Shown: positions 21,837 through 30,513 of the stretch, piece by piece
Layout of the letters: the number at the start of each line of letters is the position of its first letter
Position numbering within the stretch: position 1 is the first letter of the stretch
From: an uncultured Prevotella sp.
GTDB lineage: Bacteria > Bacteroidota > Bacteroidia > Bacteroidales > Bacteroidaceae
Length of the DNA stretch: 64,000 bases
NCBI GenBank assembly: GCA_944320195.1
Contig: CALUGP010000002.1
Span: forward strand, 62,001 to 126,000
Direction of reading: 5' to 3'
Translations under genes and position numbers: made by a program
Notes under the pieces: generated by a model
Told to the model about the DNA's origin: nothing
The model's input: the letters and a program-made list of their open reading frames with translations, nothing else
Database searches by the model: none

Positions 21837-23954
21837 ATGAGAAACAAACTATACCTGACGTTCGCCGCCCTGGCACTTTGCGGCGCGGCGGCTGCCCAGA
21901 CGGACACTCTCGCCGTTGACACGACGCTCACCCTCGGCGAAGTTACGGTCAACGGAATGCGCACGATACAGAAAGTTGACCGCACGCTGTTCCTCCCCAC
22001 CAAGAAGATGGCGCGCTCGTCGGCCAACGGCTACGACCTGCTCAAGCTGATGATGCTGCCCGGAATAAAGGTTGACCCGGTGCAACAGAAAATCGAATCG
22101 CTGCGCGGCGGAGGCGTGCAAATACGCATCAACGACGTAAAGGCAGGCACGCAGGACATCCTCGCGCTGCAACCCGACGAGGTAATACGCGTGGAATACA
22201 TCGACAACCCCGGCGTGCGATACTCCGACACGTCGCTCGACGCGGTAATAAACTACGTCGTCCGCCGCCGCTACTCGGGCTACGTGGGCGGCGTGCAGAC
22301 CATGCAGGCCGCGGCGGTGGGCTTCAACAACAGCTCGGCTTACTTCAAGTTCAACCACAAGAAGTCGGAGTTCAGTTTCAACTATGTGTTCAGCTGGCGC
22401 GACTACGACGAGCGGCGGTATGACGAGACGGCCGACTACTACTTCCCTGACGGCACCACGCGACACCGCGAATACCGCGGCTATAACACTCCGTTCATGT
22501 ATAACACGCACGACTTCCAGCTGGGTTACAACCTCGCCGAACCAGACAAGTACACCTTCAACGCACGCTTCAACCTCAACATAAGCAACAACCCTTACCG
22601 CGGAACCAACAAGTTGGCCTTAGAAACAGGACAGCCCGACTACTACATGTACAACAAAGCATCGGCAAGCGGCTACATTCCGTCGCTCGACCTGTACTTC
22701 TCCGCCAACCTGCCGCACAAGCAAAGCATCACGGCCAATGTCGTAGGCACGTACATTTATACGGACTATGACTACCTGATGCGCCAGTACCTTTTCGACC
22801 AGTCGCCGTCACAGTCGATGCAGGCTGCCCCCGTCAACGATTACAGTTACTCTACTTTGGGTAAAAAATATTCGCTCATAGCCGAGGCGATTTACGCCAA
22901 GGAGTTTAAGAAAGCCACCCTCTCGGCCGGCGGCGAATTCACCATAAGCCGCACGGACAACGACTATACGGGCGCGGTAAACACCGACGCGCTGCTCAAC
23001 TCGAACAACCTCTACCTCTTTACGCAGCTCCAAGGCAAGCTGGCCTGGCTCAACTACACGCTTGGCATAGGAGCCAACCGCGCGTCAATCCACCAGGGCG
23101 ACATCGGCTTCGAGAAGTGGACGTTCCGCCCGAGGCTGTCTTTCCAGACCTCGGCAATCAAGAACGTGTCATTAAGTCTTACTGGGCAGATCTACCAAGG
23201 CACGCCTTCATTGTCGCAGCTTAGCGACGTTCGCCAGCAGAGCAGCGACCTCATGGCCAACGACGGCAACGTGGACTTGAAGCCGTACACCGGCTATCAG
23301 GCTTACTTCACCGGCACATGGAATGTTCCGTTGCTGTCGCTGTGGGTCAACGCAGGCATCACCTACGCCCCAGACGTCATCATGACTACCTACAACGCCG
23401 TGCAGCAGGACAACGGGGAGTACATGATTGTGTCGCGGCCGGAGAACCAGCGCGCCTTCTACGACAAGTGGGTGCGCGCCAACCTGACGCTGCACGCCAT
23501 AAAAGATGTGTTCGACATCGCCCTGTATGGCTGCTATGACCGCTACGACAGCCGCGGACTTACCTACCGGCACACGTTCAACGCCTGGCAATGGGGCGCC
23601 GAGGCGAGCCTCATGTTGGGCAACTGGACGGTCAATGCGGACTTCTACACCACGCCGAAAAGCTATTACGGAGAGTCGCAAAGCGGAGGAGAAAACTCGT
23701 CGGACTTGCGTGTTAGTTACAAATGGAAAGACCTGCGCATAGGCCTCGGGGCAATACTCGTAGGCTATCCGCACGGCTACGAATACCCCGGACGCACCGA
23801 CAGCCGCTATTACAAGTCGCATTACAAGACGTGGATTGGCGACAACGGCAACATGGTTTACTTCACCCTATCTTACAACTTCAGCCACGGACGCAAGTAT
23901 AACGCCGAGCAACGCAGACTGAACAACGCCGACTACGACAGCGGAATAAGGTAA
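21837..23954 (+). CDS. TonB-dependent receptor-like outer-membrane protein
   Basis: 705 residues from ATG 21837, with signal peptide MRNKLYLTFAALALCGAAAAQ. A plug-like domain follows (TLGEVTVNGMRTIQKVDRTLFLPTKK, RGGGVQIRINDVKA, VIRVEYIDNPGVRYSDTSLDAVINYVVRR). The rest is a long beta-barrel rich in aromatic strands. No carboxypeptidase-like N-terminal domain and no SusD partner are present, so this is not a classic SusC. Ligand unknown. Some outer-membrane proteins of this architecture have no proven TonB dependence, and I see no obvious TonB box beyond GEVTVNG. Confidence 0.75.
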   Translation: MRNKLYLTFAALALCGAAAAQTDTLAVDTTLTLGEVTVNGMRTIQKVDRTLFLPTKKMARSSANGYDLLKLMMLPGIKVDPVQQKIESLRGGGVQIRINDVKAGTQDILALQPDEVIRVEYIDNPGVRYSDTSLDAVINYVVRRRYSGYVGGVQTMQAAAVGFNNSSAYFKFNHKKSEFSFNYVFSWRDYDERRYDETADYYFPDGTTRHREYRGYNTPFMYNTHDFQLGYNLAEPDKYTFNARFNLNISNNPYRGTNKLALETGQPDYYMYNKASASGYIPSLDLYFSANLPHKQSITANVVGTYIYTDYDYLMRQYLFDQSPSQSMQAAPVNDYSYSTLGKKYSLIAEAIYAKEFKKATLSAGGEFTISRTDNDYTGAVNTDALLNSNNLYLFTQLQGKLAWLNYTLGIGANRASIHQGDIGFEKWTFRPRLSFQTSAIKNVSLSLTGQIYQGTPSLSQLSDVRQQSSDLMANDGNVDLKPYTGYQAYFTGTWNVPLLSLWVNAGITYAPDVIMTTYNAVQQDNGEYMIVSRPENQRAFYDKWVRANLTLHAIKDVFDIALYGCYDRYDSRGLTYRHTFNAWQWGAEASLMLGNWTVNADFYTTPKSYYGESQSGGENSSDLRVSYKWKDLRIGLGAILVGYPHGYEYPGRTDSRYYKSHYKTWIGDNGNMVYFTLSYNFSHGRKYNAEQRRLNNADYDSGIR

Positions 23955-24086
23955 TTCAATGGAGAATTGAGAGTTGAAAATGGAGAATTATGATCACCGT
24001 TGTACGCTTGGAACATACAAACGTAAAGCCAGACAGATATATAAGGTAATCATAATTATCAACTCCCAATCCTTCATTCTCAATTG
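23955..24086. repeat. T element (AT-rich inverted repeat)
   Basis: Arms of the type GGAGAATTGAGAGTTGA...GAATTATGAT and ATCATAATTATCAACTCCC...TTCTCAATTG face each other around a 40-bp centre. It closely resembles the T element at 51887. It starts at the receptor stop codon. Confidence 0.65.
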
Positions 24087-24090
24087 TTTA

Positions 24091-24130
24091 TTGCGCCAGA
24101 ATGTCTCACAGATAAGACATTTTGGCGCAA
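24091..24130. promoter_or_regulatory. 40-bp palindrome upstream of hsp20
   Basis: Arms 24091-24106 (TTGCGCCAGAATGTCT) and 24115-24130 (AGACATTTTGGCGCAA) pair over 16 bp with one G-U, around an 8-base centre. It lies ~110 bp before the Hsp20 start, so it could be an operator, an mRNA hairpin, or a terminator remnant without a T run. It is not a CIRCE sequence. Confidence 0.55.
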
Positions 24131-24242
24131 TTCGTGTATTGGTACATATCTTGCAATACCATAAGTGAAGGCCGAAAGAAACGCTGGAGGCCGCTAACAA
24201 CCAAAAGGACTATAACATATAAAATAATAGGAGACTATAATT

Positions 24243-24668
24243 ATGACACCTGTTAATCGCAAAAACTCATGGTTACCCGACGTATTCAATGATTTCTTTG
24301 ACACCGACTTCATGCCCCGTACAAGCGCAACGGCACCGGCAATAAATGTCAAGGAGAGTGCAGACGACTACGAAGTGGAGGTTGCAGCACCAGGAATGAC
24401 GAAGGAAGACTTCAACGTTCACCTCAACCAGGAGGGCGACCTGCACATCAAGATGGAAAGCAAGAAGGAGCATACGGACGACAACAAGAAGGCTCATTAC
24501 CTGCGCCGCGAGTTCGCCTACAGCAAGTTCGAGCAGACATTGATACTCCCCGACGACGTTGACCGCAACAACATATCAGCCCGTGTGGCCGACGGCGTGC
24601 TCACGGTTGTGCTGCCCAAGATAAAGAAAGAGGAGCAGAACGTGGTAAGGCAGATTACCGTTGGATGA
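24243..24668 (+). CDS. Small heat shock protein, Hsp20/alpha-crystallin family
   Basis: 141 residues. The alpha-crystallin domain spans about 35-141: PAINVKESADDYEVEVAAPGMTKEDFNVHL, the REFAYSKFEQTLILPDDVD strand and VADGVLTVVLPK, the conserved A-x-x-x-G-V-L signature. It is an ATP-independent holdase that keeps unfolding proteins soluble. It stands alone, with a palindrome upstream and a bidirectional terminator downstream. The ATG is preceded by AATAATAGGAGAC, an unusually good ribosome-binding site for this phylum. Confidence 0.95.
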   Translation: MTPVNRKNSWLPDVFNDFFDTDFMPRTSATAPAINVKESADDYEVEVAAPGMTKEDFNVHLNQEGDLHIKMESKKEHTDDNKKAHYLRREFAYSKFEQTLILPDDVDRNNISARVADGVLTVVLPKIKKEEQNVVRQITVG

Positions 24669-24687
24669 CGTTTAGAACAACAATAAT

Positions 24688-24729
24688 AAAAAAAGGAGTT
24701 GCCGCTCTCTGCGACAACTCCTTTTTTTA
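24688..24729. terminator. Bidirectional Rho-independent terminator
   Basis: AGGAGTTGCCGC / GCGACAACTCCT form a hairpin with a run of A on the left and of T on the right, so it serves both Hsp20 (+) and the TlpA-like gene (-). Confidence 0.85.
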
Positions 24730-24743
24730 TTTACTGCAAATCC

Positions 24744-25823
24744 TTAGAATCCGTACACCTCTTTGAGCTTCGCGCCGAGGTCGTCGCCGCGCAAATCCGT
24801 GGCGACGATCTTGCCTTCGCCGTCAAGAAGGATGTTGGCCGGGATGGAATTGATGCCGTACACGGGAGCGGCGGCGCACTTCCAACCTTTCAGGTCGCTG
24901 ATGTTTGGCCACTCCATGCCTATCTGCTTGATTGCGGCTTTCCATGCTTCGGCCTTGTTGTCAAACGAAACGCCGACCACCTCGAAGCCCTTTGCGCGGT
25001 ATTTCTTGTAGTTTGCCACGACGTTGGGCATCTCCTGGCGGCACGGGCCGCACCAGCTTGCCCAGAAATCAACCAGTACATAGTTGCCCTTGCCGCACCA
25101 GTCGCTCAGCTTGCGGGGCGTTCCCTCGGTGTCGTTCATAGTCAGGTCGGTGAACATCTTGCCGGGCATGCGCTTCTCGAGAGCCGCGAGCTGCGCCTTC
25201 ACACGCGCCATTGCCGGATGGTTGTAGTAAGGAGCGGTCTCGGGCATAAGCTCCTTCAGCTCGTTGTAGTCGAGCATATAGTAAAGCTGTGACAAGAAAG
25301 CTGCAGGTATAAGATTGTCCTTGTTTGCCTTGACTATGTCCAGCTGCTTGGTTATAGCCTCGTTCTGCAGCTGCTCAGCCTTGGCTTCTATCTCCTTCAG
25401 CTTCGCCTTTCCGGCGGCAGTAGTGTCGGCTGCAGCAGCGCGATACTCCATGACTACGGCGTTAAGGCGCTCGGTGCAGGCAGACAGCTCATTGTCGTAA
25501 GCATACATCTTCTTGTTCAGTTCCGAGCCGTTGAAAGTCTTGTCAACGGTGTTAAGGTCGACAGGCGTGCCGTCGTTGAACACCGGCAGGTAATAATCAC
25601 CCGTTATTATAAGCATTATCTCGTCCTTCGGCAGCGTGCCGTCCATGGTGAACTTGCCTCCTGTAACGGCTGCGCTGTCAACCGGCTGGCGCGCCGTCAT
25701 GAGTCCGAGATACACAGTTTTAACGTCTGTGGGCACAGTGCCCGTGATTTTGTAGGCCGTATCCTGTGCGCTGGCAGACAGCGTTGCGAGCGCAAGGGCG
25801 GCGATGGTTAAAAGTTTTTTCAT
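24744..25823 (-). CDS. TlpA-like thiol-disulfide oxidoreductase with N-terminal DUF4369-type domain
   Basis: 359 residues, signal peptide MKKLLTIAALALATLSASA. The N-terminal beta-domain (YKITGTVPTDVKTVYLGL...) is of the DUF4369 type, followed by a charged helical linker (~130-165) and a thioredoxin domain with GNYVLVDFWASWCGPCRQEMPNV, the redox pair in WCGPC, and the cis-Pro region YGINSIPANILLD. It is probably a periplasmic thiol reductase anchored or soluble in the envelope. Such genes are numerous in Bacteroidetes and their substrates are mostly unknown. Confidence 0.88.
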   Translation of the reverse strand: MKKLLTIAALALATLSASAQDTAYKITGTVPTDVKTVYLGLMTARQPVDSAAVTGGKFTMDGTLPKDEIMLIITGDYYLPVFNDGTPVDLNTVDKTFNGSELNKKMYAYDNELSACTERLNAVVMEYRAAAADTTAAGKAKLKEIEAKAEQLQNEAITKQLDIVKANKDNLIPAAFLSQLYYMLDYNELKELMPETAPYYNHPAMARVKAQLAALEKRMPGKMFTDLTMNDTEGTPRKLSDWCGKGNYVLVDFWASWCGPCRQEMPNVVANYKKYRAKGFEVVGVSFDNKAEAWKAAIKQIGMEWPNISDLKGWKCAAAPVYGINSIPANILLDGEGKIVATDLRGDDLGAKLKEVYGF

Positions 25824-25854
25824 TGTTTATCGTGTTTTGATTGAATACATGATG

Positions 25855-25885
25855 CAAAGGTATCACTTAACGCTGACAAGGCAAA
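25855..25885 (-). promoter_or_regulatory. Promoter of the TlpA-like gene
   Basis: On the minus strand TTTG (25885-25882), 19 bp, TACCTTTG (25862-25855): a full match to the Bacteroidetes consensus, 32 bp before the start codon. Confidence 0.75.
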
Positions 25886-25940
25886 CAAAATCCGACAAAA
25901 TATCGACATATTGACGTTTTTTATGCAAACGCCGTCCGTC

Positions 25941-26068
25941 CGTTTTGCAAAAGGCCGTCTTTCGTCCTGCAAAAGGCGGCCTTTTAGCGTGCGTTTTGCC
26001 GTCTTTTGCAGGACGAAAGACGGCCTTTTGCAACGCCATAGATAACATATTGATTATCAATAAGTTAC
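25941..26068. repeat. R array 6 with GTTAC motif
   Basis: The best long hairpin of the family. Arms of 36 bp (starting TTGCAAAAGGCCGTCTTTCG and ending in its complement) differ at one position, a transition, and share the locus-specific spacer CGTCCTGC/GCAGGACG. The motif TTGATTATCAATAAGTTAC follows at 26050-26068. Confidence 0.9.
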
Positions 26069-26121
26069 AACAGGACATAAAATTTACCTTCACAAGCTGT
26101 GCAAAATACGGGAAAATGCAG

Positions 26122-26129
26122 TAATTTTG
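26122..26129 (+). promoter_or_regulatory. -7 element of the yhhQ-queF promoter
   Basis: TAATTTTG; transcription would begin near 26136, leaving a leader of about 46 nt that is filled by the predicted aptamer. Confidence 0.5.
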
Positions 26130-26147
26130 CAGGCGGAATATATTTAC

Positions 26148-26181
26148 AGAGTGCTTGTCTAACCTCTTTAAAAACAAGGAA
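26148..26181 (+). promoter_or_regulatory. Candidate preQ1-I riboswitch
   Basis: An H-type pseudoknot can be drawn. P1 is AGAG (26148-26151) with CTCT (26164-26167). P2 is CTTGT (26154-26158) with ACAAG (26174-26178). The A-rich loop TTAAAA lies between. The segment CTAACC before the 3' P1 strand and the end ACAAGGA match the layout of the known Thermoanaerobacter preQ1-I aptamer, including the C that pairs with preQ1. P2 contains the ribosome-binding site AAGGA, and ATG follows at 26182, so ligand binding would block translation. P1 is only four pairs. The genes controlled, YhhQ and QueF, both belong to queuosine metabolism. Confidence 0.68.
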
Positions 26182-26871
26182 ATGGAACAACGTAAACAAC
26201 AGGTAAGCGTGCTGTTCATGCTTTTCAGCACGCTGTTCTGCGTTTGCCTGATAACGGCGAACGTGCTCGAAACAAAGCAAATCTCCATAGGAGCGGTGAA
26301 CATCACGGGCGGACTGCTTGTCTTCCCCGTGTCTTACATCATCAACGATTGCGTCTGCGAGGTGTGGGGTTTCCGCAAGGCTCGCCTGCTGATATGGCTG
26401 GGCTTCGCGATGAACCTTATCTTCGTGGCCTTCGGAGCGTTGGCCGACGCAATTCCCGGAGCGCCTTACTGGCACAACGACGAGGGCTTCCACGCCGTGT
26501 TCGGCCTCGCCCCTCGCATCGCCGCGGCGTCGTTCGTGGCGTTCCTGGCAGGCTCTTTCATCAACGCCTACGTGATGAGCCGCATGAAGATATCGTCCCA
26601 CGGCAAGCATTTCTCCGTGCGGGCCGTGGTAAGCACGCTCTTCGGCGAAACCGCCGACTCGCTGGTGTTCTTCCCGTTGGCCCTCTCTGGCGTGGTGCCC
26701 GCCGGTGAAATGGTGTCGCTAATCATATCGCAGGTGGTGCTGAAGACGCTCTACGAAATCATCGTCCTGCCCCTCACGGTGCGCATCGTGCGCAAGACAA
26801 AGCAGCACGAGGGCGAAGACGTGTATGACGAAGGAATAAGTTACAACGTGCTAAAGATATTCAACCTATGA
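26182..26871 (+). CDS. yhhQ: Queuosine precursor transporter (YhhQ/VUT family)
   Basis: 229 residues from ATG 26182; a TTG at 26155 is open in frame but lies inside the predicted aptamer. The sequence [45 protein letters not shown] and [18 protein letters not shown] marks the YhhQ/QPTR (VUT) family with six to seven membrane helices. It imports preQ0/preQ1 or queuine. Its stop overlaps the queF start (ATGA), so the two are translationally coupled. Confidence 0.92.
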   Translation: MEQRKQQVSVLFMLFSTLFCVCLITANVLETKQISIGAVNITGGLLVFPVSYIINDCVCEVWGFRKARLLIWLGFAMNLIFVAFGALADAIPGAPYWHNDEGFHAVFGLAPRIAAASFVAFLAGSFINAYVMSRMKISSHGKHFSVRAVVSTLFGETADSLVFFPLALSGVVPAGEMVSLIISQVVLKTLYEIIVLPLTVRIVRKTKQHEGEDVYDEGISYNVLKIFNL

Positions 26872-27491
26872 TAAAACGACCTGACACCCACCCCCAACCC
26901 CTCCCCAAGGGAGGGGCGTTAGCTAGCAATGAAGGTAGCATAGACATACCAACATCTACCGACAAAACCATTCAAAGCCCCTCCCTTGGGGAGGGGTTGG
27001 GGGTGGGTGTCGGGCACTTGGGGACAGGTGTTGGCAGCAGGGACTGCGAAGGTCTTAAGTCGCTCGGCTCTAAGACCACCCAATACCGCATGGACTACGC
27101 CCCGGACGTGCTCGAAACATTCGTAAACAAACACCGGGAAAACGACTACTGGGTGCGCTTCAACTGCCCCGAGTTCACTTCCCTGTGCCCCATCACCGGC
27201 CAGCCGGACTTCGCCGAAATACGCATCAGCTACATACCCGACGTGAAGATGGTTGAAAGCAAGAGCCTGAAGCTCTACCTCTTCAGCTTCCGCAACCACG
27301 GCGACTTCCACGAAGACTGCGTGAACATAATAATGAAAGACCTCATCCGCCTGATGGATCCTAAGTATATAGAGGTGACGGGACTGTTCACTCCGCGCGG
27401 AGGAATAAGCATTTACCCCTACGCCAACTACGGCCGGCCCGGCACAAAGTATGAACGCCTGGCCGAAGAAAGGTTCACAAGGCACGAGTAA
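26868..27491 (+). CDS. queF: NADPH-dependent 7-cyano-7-deazaguanine reductase carrying a repeat-encoded insert
   Basis: 207 residues; the short-form family is usually about 150. Residues ~63-207 are a normal Que[27 protein letters not shown] with nucleophile Cys107, [33 protein letters not shown] and [11 protein letters not shown]. It reduces preQ0 to preQ1. Residues 6-48 are translated from a complete C element (26883-27011, 129 bp), which begins exactly at a codon boundary and keeps the frame. The original start is fixed by the ATGA overlap with yhhQ. If translated as written the insert forms a Gly/Pro-rich N-terminal arm; no ATG lies between the insert and the conserved domain, the next being at residue 75. 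Confidence 0.93.
   Translation: MIKRPDTHPQPLPKGGALASNEGSIDIPTSTDKTIQSPSLGEGLGVGVGHLGTGVGSRDCEGLKSLGSKTTQYRMDYAPDVLETFVNKHRENDYWVRFNCPEFTSLCPITGQPDFAEIRISYIPDVKMVESKSLKLYLFSFRNHGDFHEDCVNIIMKDLIRLMDPKYIEVTGLFTPRGGISIYPYANYGRPGTKYERLAEERFTRHE
26883..27011. repeat. C element, complete, inside queF
   Basis: Perfect 35-bp inverted arms, 26883-26917 and 26977-27011, each beginning GACACCCACCCCCAACCC from the outside, around a 59-bp centre. Total 129 bp. Confidence 0.92.
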
Positions 27492-27518
27492 ACAAGCAAG
27501 TCCACAACCGCAAACACC

Positions 27519-27768
27519 TGACACCCACAACAACCCTCCCAAAGGGAGGGAGCTTAGTATGCTTTTGACACCATGCACAGCCATAAGTCTATAATCAGAA
27601 ACATAACAAGCGGAGTCCGTTCTACAATGAACGGACGGGTGACAGATACGCGTATGCGCCTTATCCTGTGCCTAACCTTATATATATTAACACTCCCTGT
27701 ATTATCAAAAACATCTAACTCAGCCATTCAAAGCCCCTCCCTTGGGGAGAGGTTGGGGGTGGGTGTGA
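27519..27768. repeat. C element pair spanning the patatin gene start
   Basis: Left half-element 27519-27554 (GACACCCACAACAACCCTCC, then AAGGGAGGGAG) and inverted right half 27732-27766. The 178 bp between them hold the start codon and signal peptide of the next gene; the right half is translated. Confidence 0.75.
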
Positions 27769-30041
27769 CGGACAGTTTGGCGTCGGTACCTCGTCCGAAA
27801 GTCGCTCTCGTCCTAAGCGGAGGCGGCGCAAAGGGCATGGCCCACATAGGAGTGCTGCGCGTGTTGGAGCGTGCCGGCATTCCGGTGGACATCATCACGG
27901 GCACGTCCATGGGCGCACTCATCGGCGGACTGTACTCCATCGGTTACGACGCGGAGACACTCGACTCGCTTGTCCGCGTGCAAGACTGGAAGACATTGCT
28001 GTCAGACAAGGCCGACTCTCGCAACCAAAGCCTTGCCGAACGCGAGAAACAGCACACCTACATACTGTCGCGTCCTTTATCGATTGCGCGGAAAAGCAGC
28101 AACGCATCGGGCGGCCTGATAAGCGGGACAAACCTTTCACAGCTCTTCACACGCCTTACCGTGGGCTGGCACGACTCCATCGACTTCGCCACTCTGCCCA
28201 TTCCGTTCGCCTGCGTGGCGACAAACATAGTGGACAACACGGAATACGTGTTCCACAACGGCTACCTGCCGACCGCCATGAGGGCAAGCATGGCCATACC
28301 GGGAGTGTTCACTCCGGTGCGGATAAGCACTGGAAGTGAAGAACGAAGAGTGAAGAACGAAGAATTAAAATGCCATAAAAGCGACTCTGCAAAGCACATA
28401 AATTCTTCACTCTTCACTCCTAACTCTTCACTCAAAAAGGACATGGTGCTCGTAGACGGAGGACTGCGCAACAACTATCCGGCCGACATTGCCCGCATGA
28501 TGGGCGCCGACGCAATCATCGGGGTGTCGGTGCAGAGCGACCCGCGCACGGCCGACGAGCTGAAAAGCGGCCCCGACATACTGATGCAGATAGTCGACCA
28601 GAACTGCAAGAACAAGTTTGCTGAGAACTGGGCCATCACCGACATTCCCATAAAAGTAAACGTGAAGGGATATTCTTCGGCCAGTTTTACGCGGACGGCG
28701 ATAGACACTCTCATCGCAAGAGGCGAACAGGCGGCAATGAAACAATGGGACAAGCTCATGGCGTTGAAACGCTCCATGGGTTTGCCCGAAGGCTACCAGC
28801 CTCGCCGCCTGCACCGCGCGGTGCCGCAGAGCAAGGATCTTTGCTTCAGAATAGACTCTGTATGCATTGAAAACATATCCGCGCAAGACGGCCGTTACAT
28901 CACGTCAAAATACGGCATAGGCAGCGGAACGGACATCACGGCGGAGCAAGTTGAGCAGGCGGTGGGCGAACTGGGAAGCAACCTGCTGTACACAAACGTA
29001 GGCTACAACGTCAACAAGAGCGACGGCAAATACATCCTTACTATATCGGCAGGAGAGCGGAAGACAAGCCGCGTGAACCTCGGCGTGCGCTTCGACACGG
29101 AAGAAATGGTGGCGCTGCAGGCCAACATGTCGCACCGGCTGCCCACGCGCATGCCCGTAACCCTGGAGTTCACGGGCCGCCTGGGCAAGCGGATGGCGGC
29201 ACGCCTTGACGCGAACGTCAGCCCGATGCACTACGGACGGATAGGCCTGTCATACCTTTTCCGCCACGACGACATCAACATATACGAGGGCGGCAAGCGC
29301 GACTACAACTTCACTTACAACCAGCACGCCGTAAACCTGCAGGCCTTGAACTTCAACATACGCAACTTCTCGTGCGACCTGAACCTGCACATGGACTTCT
29401 TCGACTTCCACAACGTGCTCACCGGAGAGTCTGCAAAACCCGAGCCGCTGGACAACGTCCACATGTACAGCTACGTCTTCAACCTCAACTATGACTCTGA
29501 AGACCGATGGTTTTTCACCACGCGCGGAGCACGCTTCAAGGCCGGATTCGGCTATTACACCGACAACTTCATCAGTTGGAACGGGCATGAAGGCATAAGC
29601 ATAGCCGACTTCATGTGGCGCATGTCGTTCTCGCCAAACAGCCGCTTCACGCTGCAGCCGATGCTGTACGGACGCATGATTTTCGGCGACGGCACACCGC
29701 TCATCATGCGCAACGCCGTCGGCGGAATGACGCCCGGCCTGTATCTTGCCCACCAGATGCCCTTCGCCGGAGTAGGCCACGTGGAGTTTGCGGGCAACGC
29801 CATGCTGGCCTGCCAGCTCAGAGCCCAGCAGCGCATAGCCGACAACAACTACGTGATACTGCGCGTGGCCGCCGCGCAGCATGCCGACAAGCTGCGCGAC
29901 ATGCTGAAAAGACGCACCCTTACGGGCTGCGAACTGGCTTACTTCTACGACAGCATGTTCGGACCGCTGGGCGCGTCGCTCGGTTATTCAAGCAAGACGA
30001 GGGAGGCTTACTTCCACATCAACCTCGGCTACCAGTTCTGA
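27654..30041 (+). CDS. Patatin-like phospholipase with C-terminal outer-membrane barrel, carrying two repeat inserts
   Basis: 795 residues from ATG 27654, chosen because MRLILCLTLYILTLPVLS is a signal peptide; the frame is open from 27573. The patatin domain has the oxyanion run LSGGGAKGMAHIG, nucleophile GTSMG and catalytic Asp in LVDGGLRNNYP. A POTRA-like stretch and a beta-barrel ending in F follow, the architecture of PlpD/RssA-type outer-membrane patatins. Two stretches come from repeats: [14 protein letters not shown] (C half-element, right after the signal peptide) and about 33 residues from a P element at 28334-28434, placed just before the catalytic Asp motif. The frame survives both. 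Activity with the second insert is uncertain. Confidence 0.88.
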   Translation: MRLILCLTLYILTLPVLSKTSNSAIQSPSLGERLGVGVTDSLASVPRPKVALVLSGGGAKGMAHIGVLRVLERAGIPVDIITGTSMGALIGGLYSIGYDAETLDSLVRVQDWKTLLSDKADSRNQSLAEREKQHTYILSRPLSIARKSSNASGGLISGTNLSQLFTRLTVGWHDSIDFATLPIPFACVATNIVDNTEYVFHNGYLPTAMRASMAIPGVFTPVRISTGSEERRVKNEELKCHKSDSAKHINSSLFTPNSSLKKDMVLVDGGLRNNYPADIARMMGADAIIGVSVQSDPRTADELKSGPDILMQIVDQNCKNKFAENWAITDIPIKVNVKGYSSASFTRTAIDTLIARGEQAAMKQWDKLMALKRSMGLPEGYQPRRLHRAVPQSKDLCFRIDSVCIENISAQDGRYITSKYGIGSGTDITAEQVEQAVGELGSNLLYTNVGYNVNKSDGKYILTISAGERKTSRVNLGVRFDTEEMVALQANMSHRLPTRMPVTLEFTGRLGKRMAARLDANVSPMHYGRIGLSYLFRHDDINIYEGGKRDYNFTYNQHAVNLQALNFNIRNFSCDLNLHMDFFDFHNVLTGESAKPEPLDNVHMYSYVFNLNYDSEDRWFFTTRGARFKAGFGYYTDNFISWNGHEGISIADFMWRMSFSPNSRFTLQPMLYGRMIFGDGTPLIMRNAVGGMTPGLYLAHQMPFAGVGHVEFAGNAMLACQLRAQQRIADNNYVILRVAAAQHADKLRDMLKRRTLTGCELAYFYDSMFGPLGASLGYSSKTREAYFHINLGYQF
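28334..28434. repeat. P element inside the patatin coding sequence
   Basis: AGTGAAGAACGAAGAGTGAA... on the left faces ...TTCTTCACTCTTCACTCCTA on the right, with a short centre. It encodes the hydrophilic loop SEERRVKNEELKC...SSLFTPNSSLK. Confidence 0.8.
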
Positions 30042-30147
30042 CGGCGACCATAAACGCCGTAATTTGCCGCCTTTCAATGAACAGAGGAATGCGCCTCATC
30101 CATGCACTTACAGACTGACAGCAAACAAGCCGTCGCAAACAAATTTT

Positions 30148-30264
30148 CCAAAGACCGTCTTTCGCTTTCCGAAAGGCCGTCTTTTACACGCTAAAAGGGC
30201 ACCTTTTGCAATGCAAAAGACGGCCTTTTGCAAATCCCTTCACATGTCATTGAAAATCAGCTAC
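30148..30264. repeat. R array 7 with degenerate motif
   Basis: Four units, e.g. CGAAAGGCCGTCTTTTACA and GCAAAAGACGGCCTTTTGCA. A decayed companion motif, TTGAAAATCAGCTAC, follows at 30250. The rest of the 30042-30513 gap shows only a -7 element (TATTTTTG, 30443-30450) for the next gene. Confidence 0.75.
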
Positions 30265-30513
30265 ATACAAGCGGTACGGACAAATGCCTGCTTACAGATT
30301 GAAAGCGGCCGTAAAGTCCCTGTTTGCGCAGTGTGCGTTACAAAATGTAAGACGGCACACTGATTTTTAGTTAAAAATCGTTTTATCAGCCGAAAGCGGC
30401 ACATTTTTTCGCCTCAAACGCTCGCCTGTTCGGAAAAATGCCTATTTTTGCAGCCAAGAAGTATAACATTTACGTGACCGCGAAAGCGGGCGCGCAACCT
30501 AAAAAATCTGATT

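Noticed and set aside
21837-23954. SusC of a polysaccharide utilisation locus
   Set aside because: No carboxypeptidase-like N-terminal domain and no SusD gene next to it.
24091-24130. CIRCE element for HrcA
   Set aside because: CIRCE is TTAGCACTC-N9-GAGTGCTAA; the arms here are unrelated.
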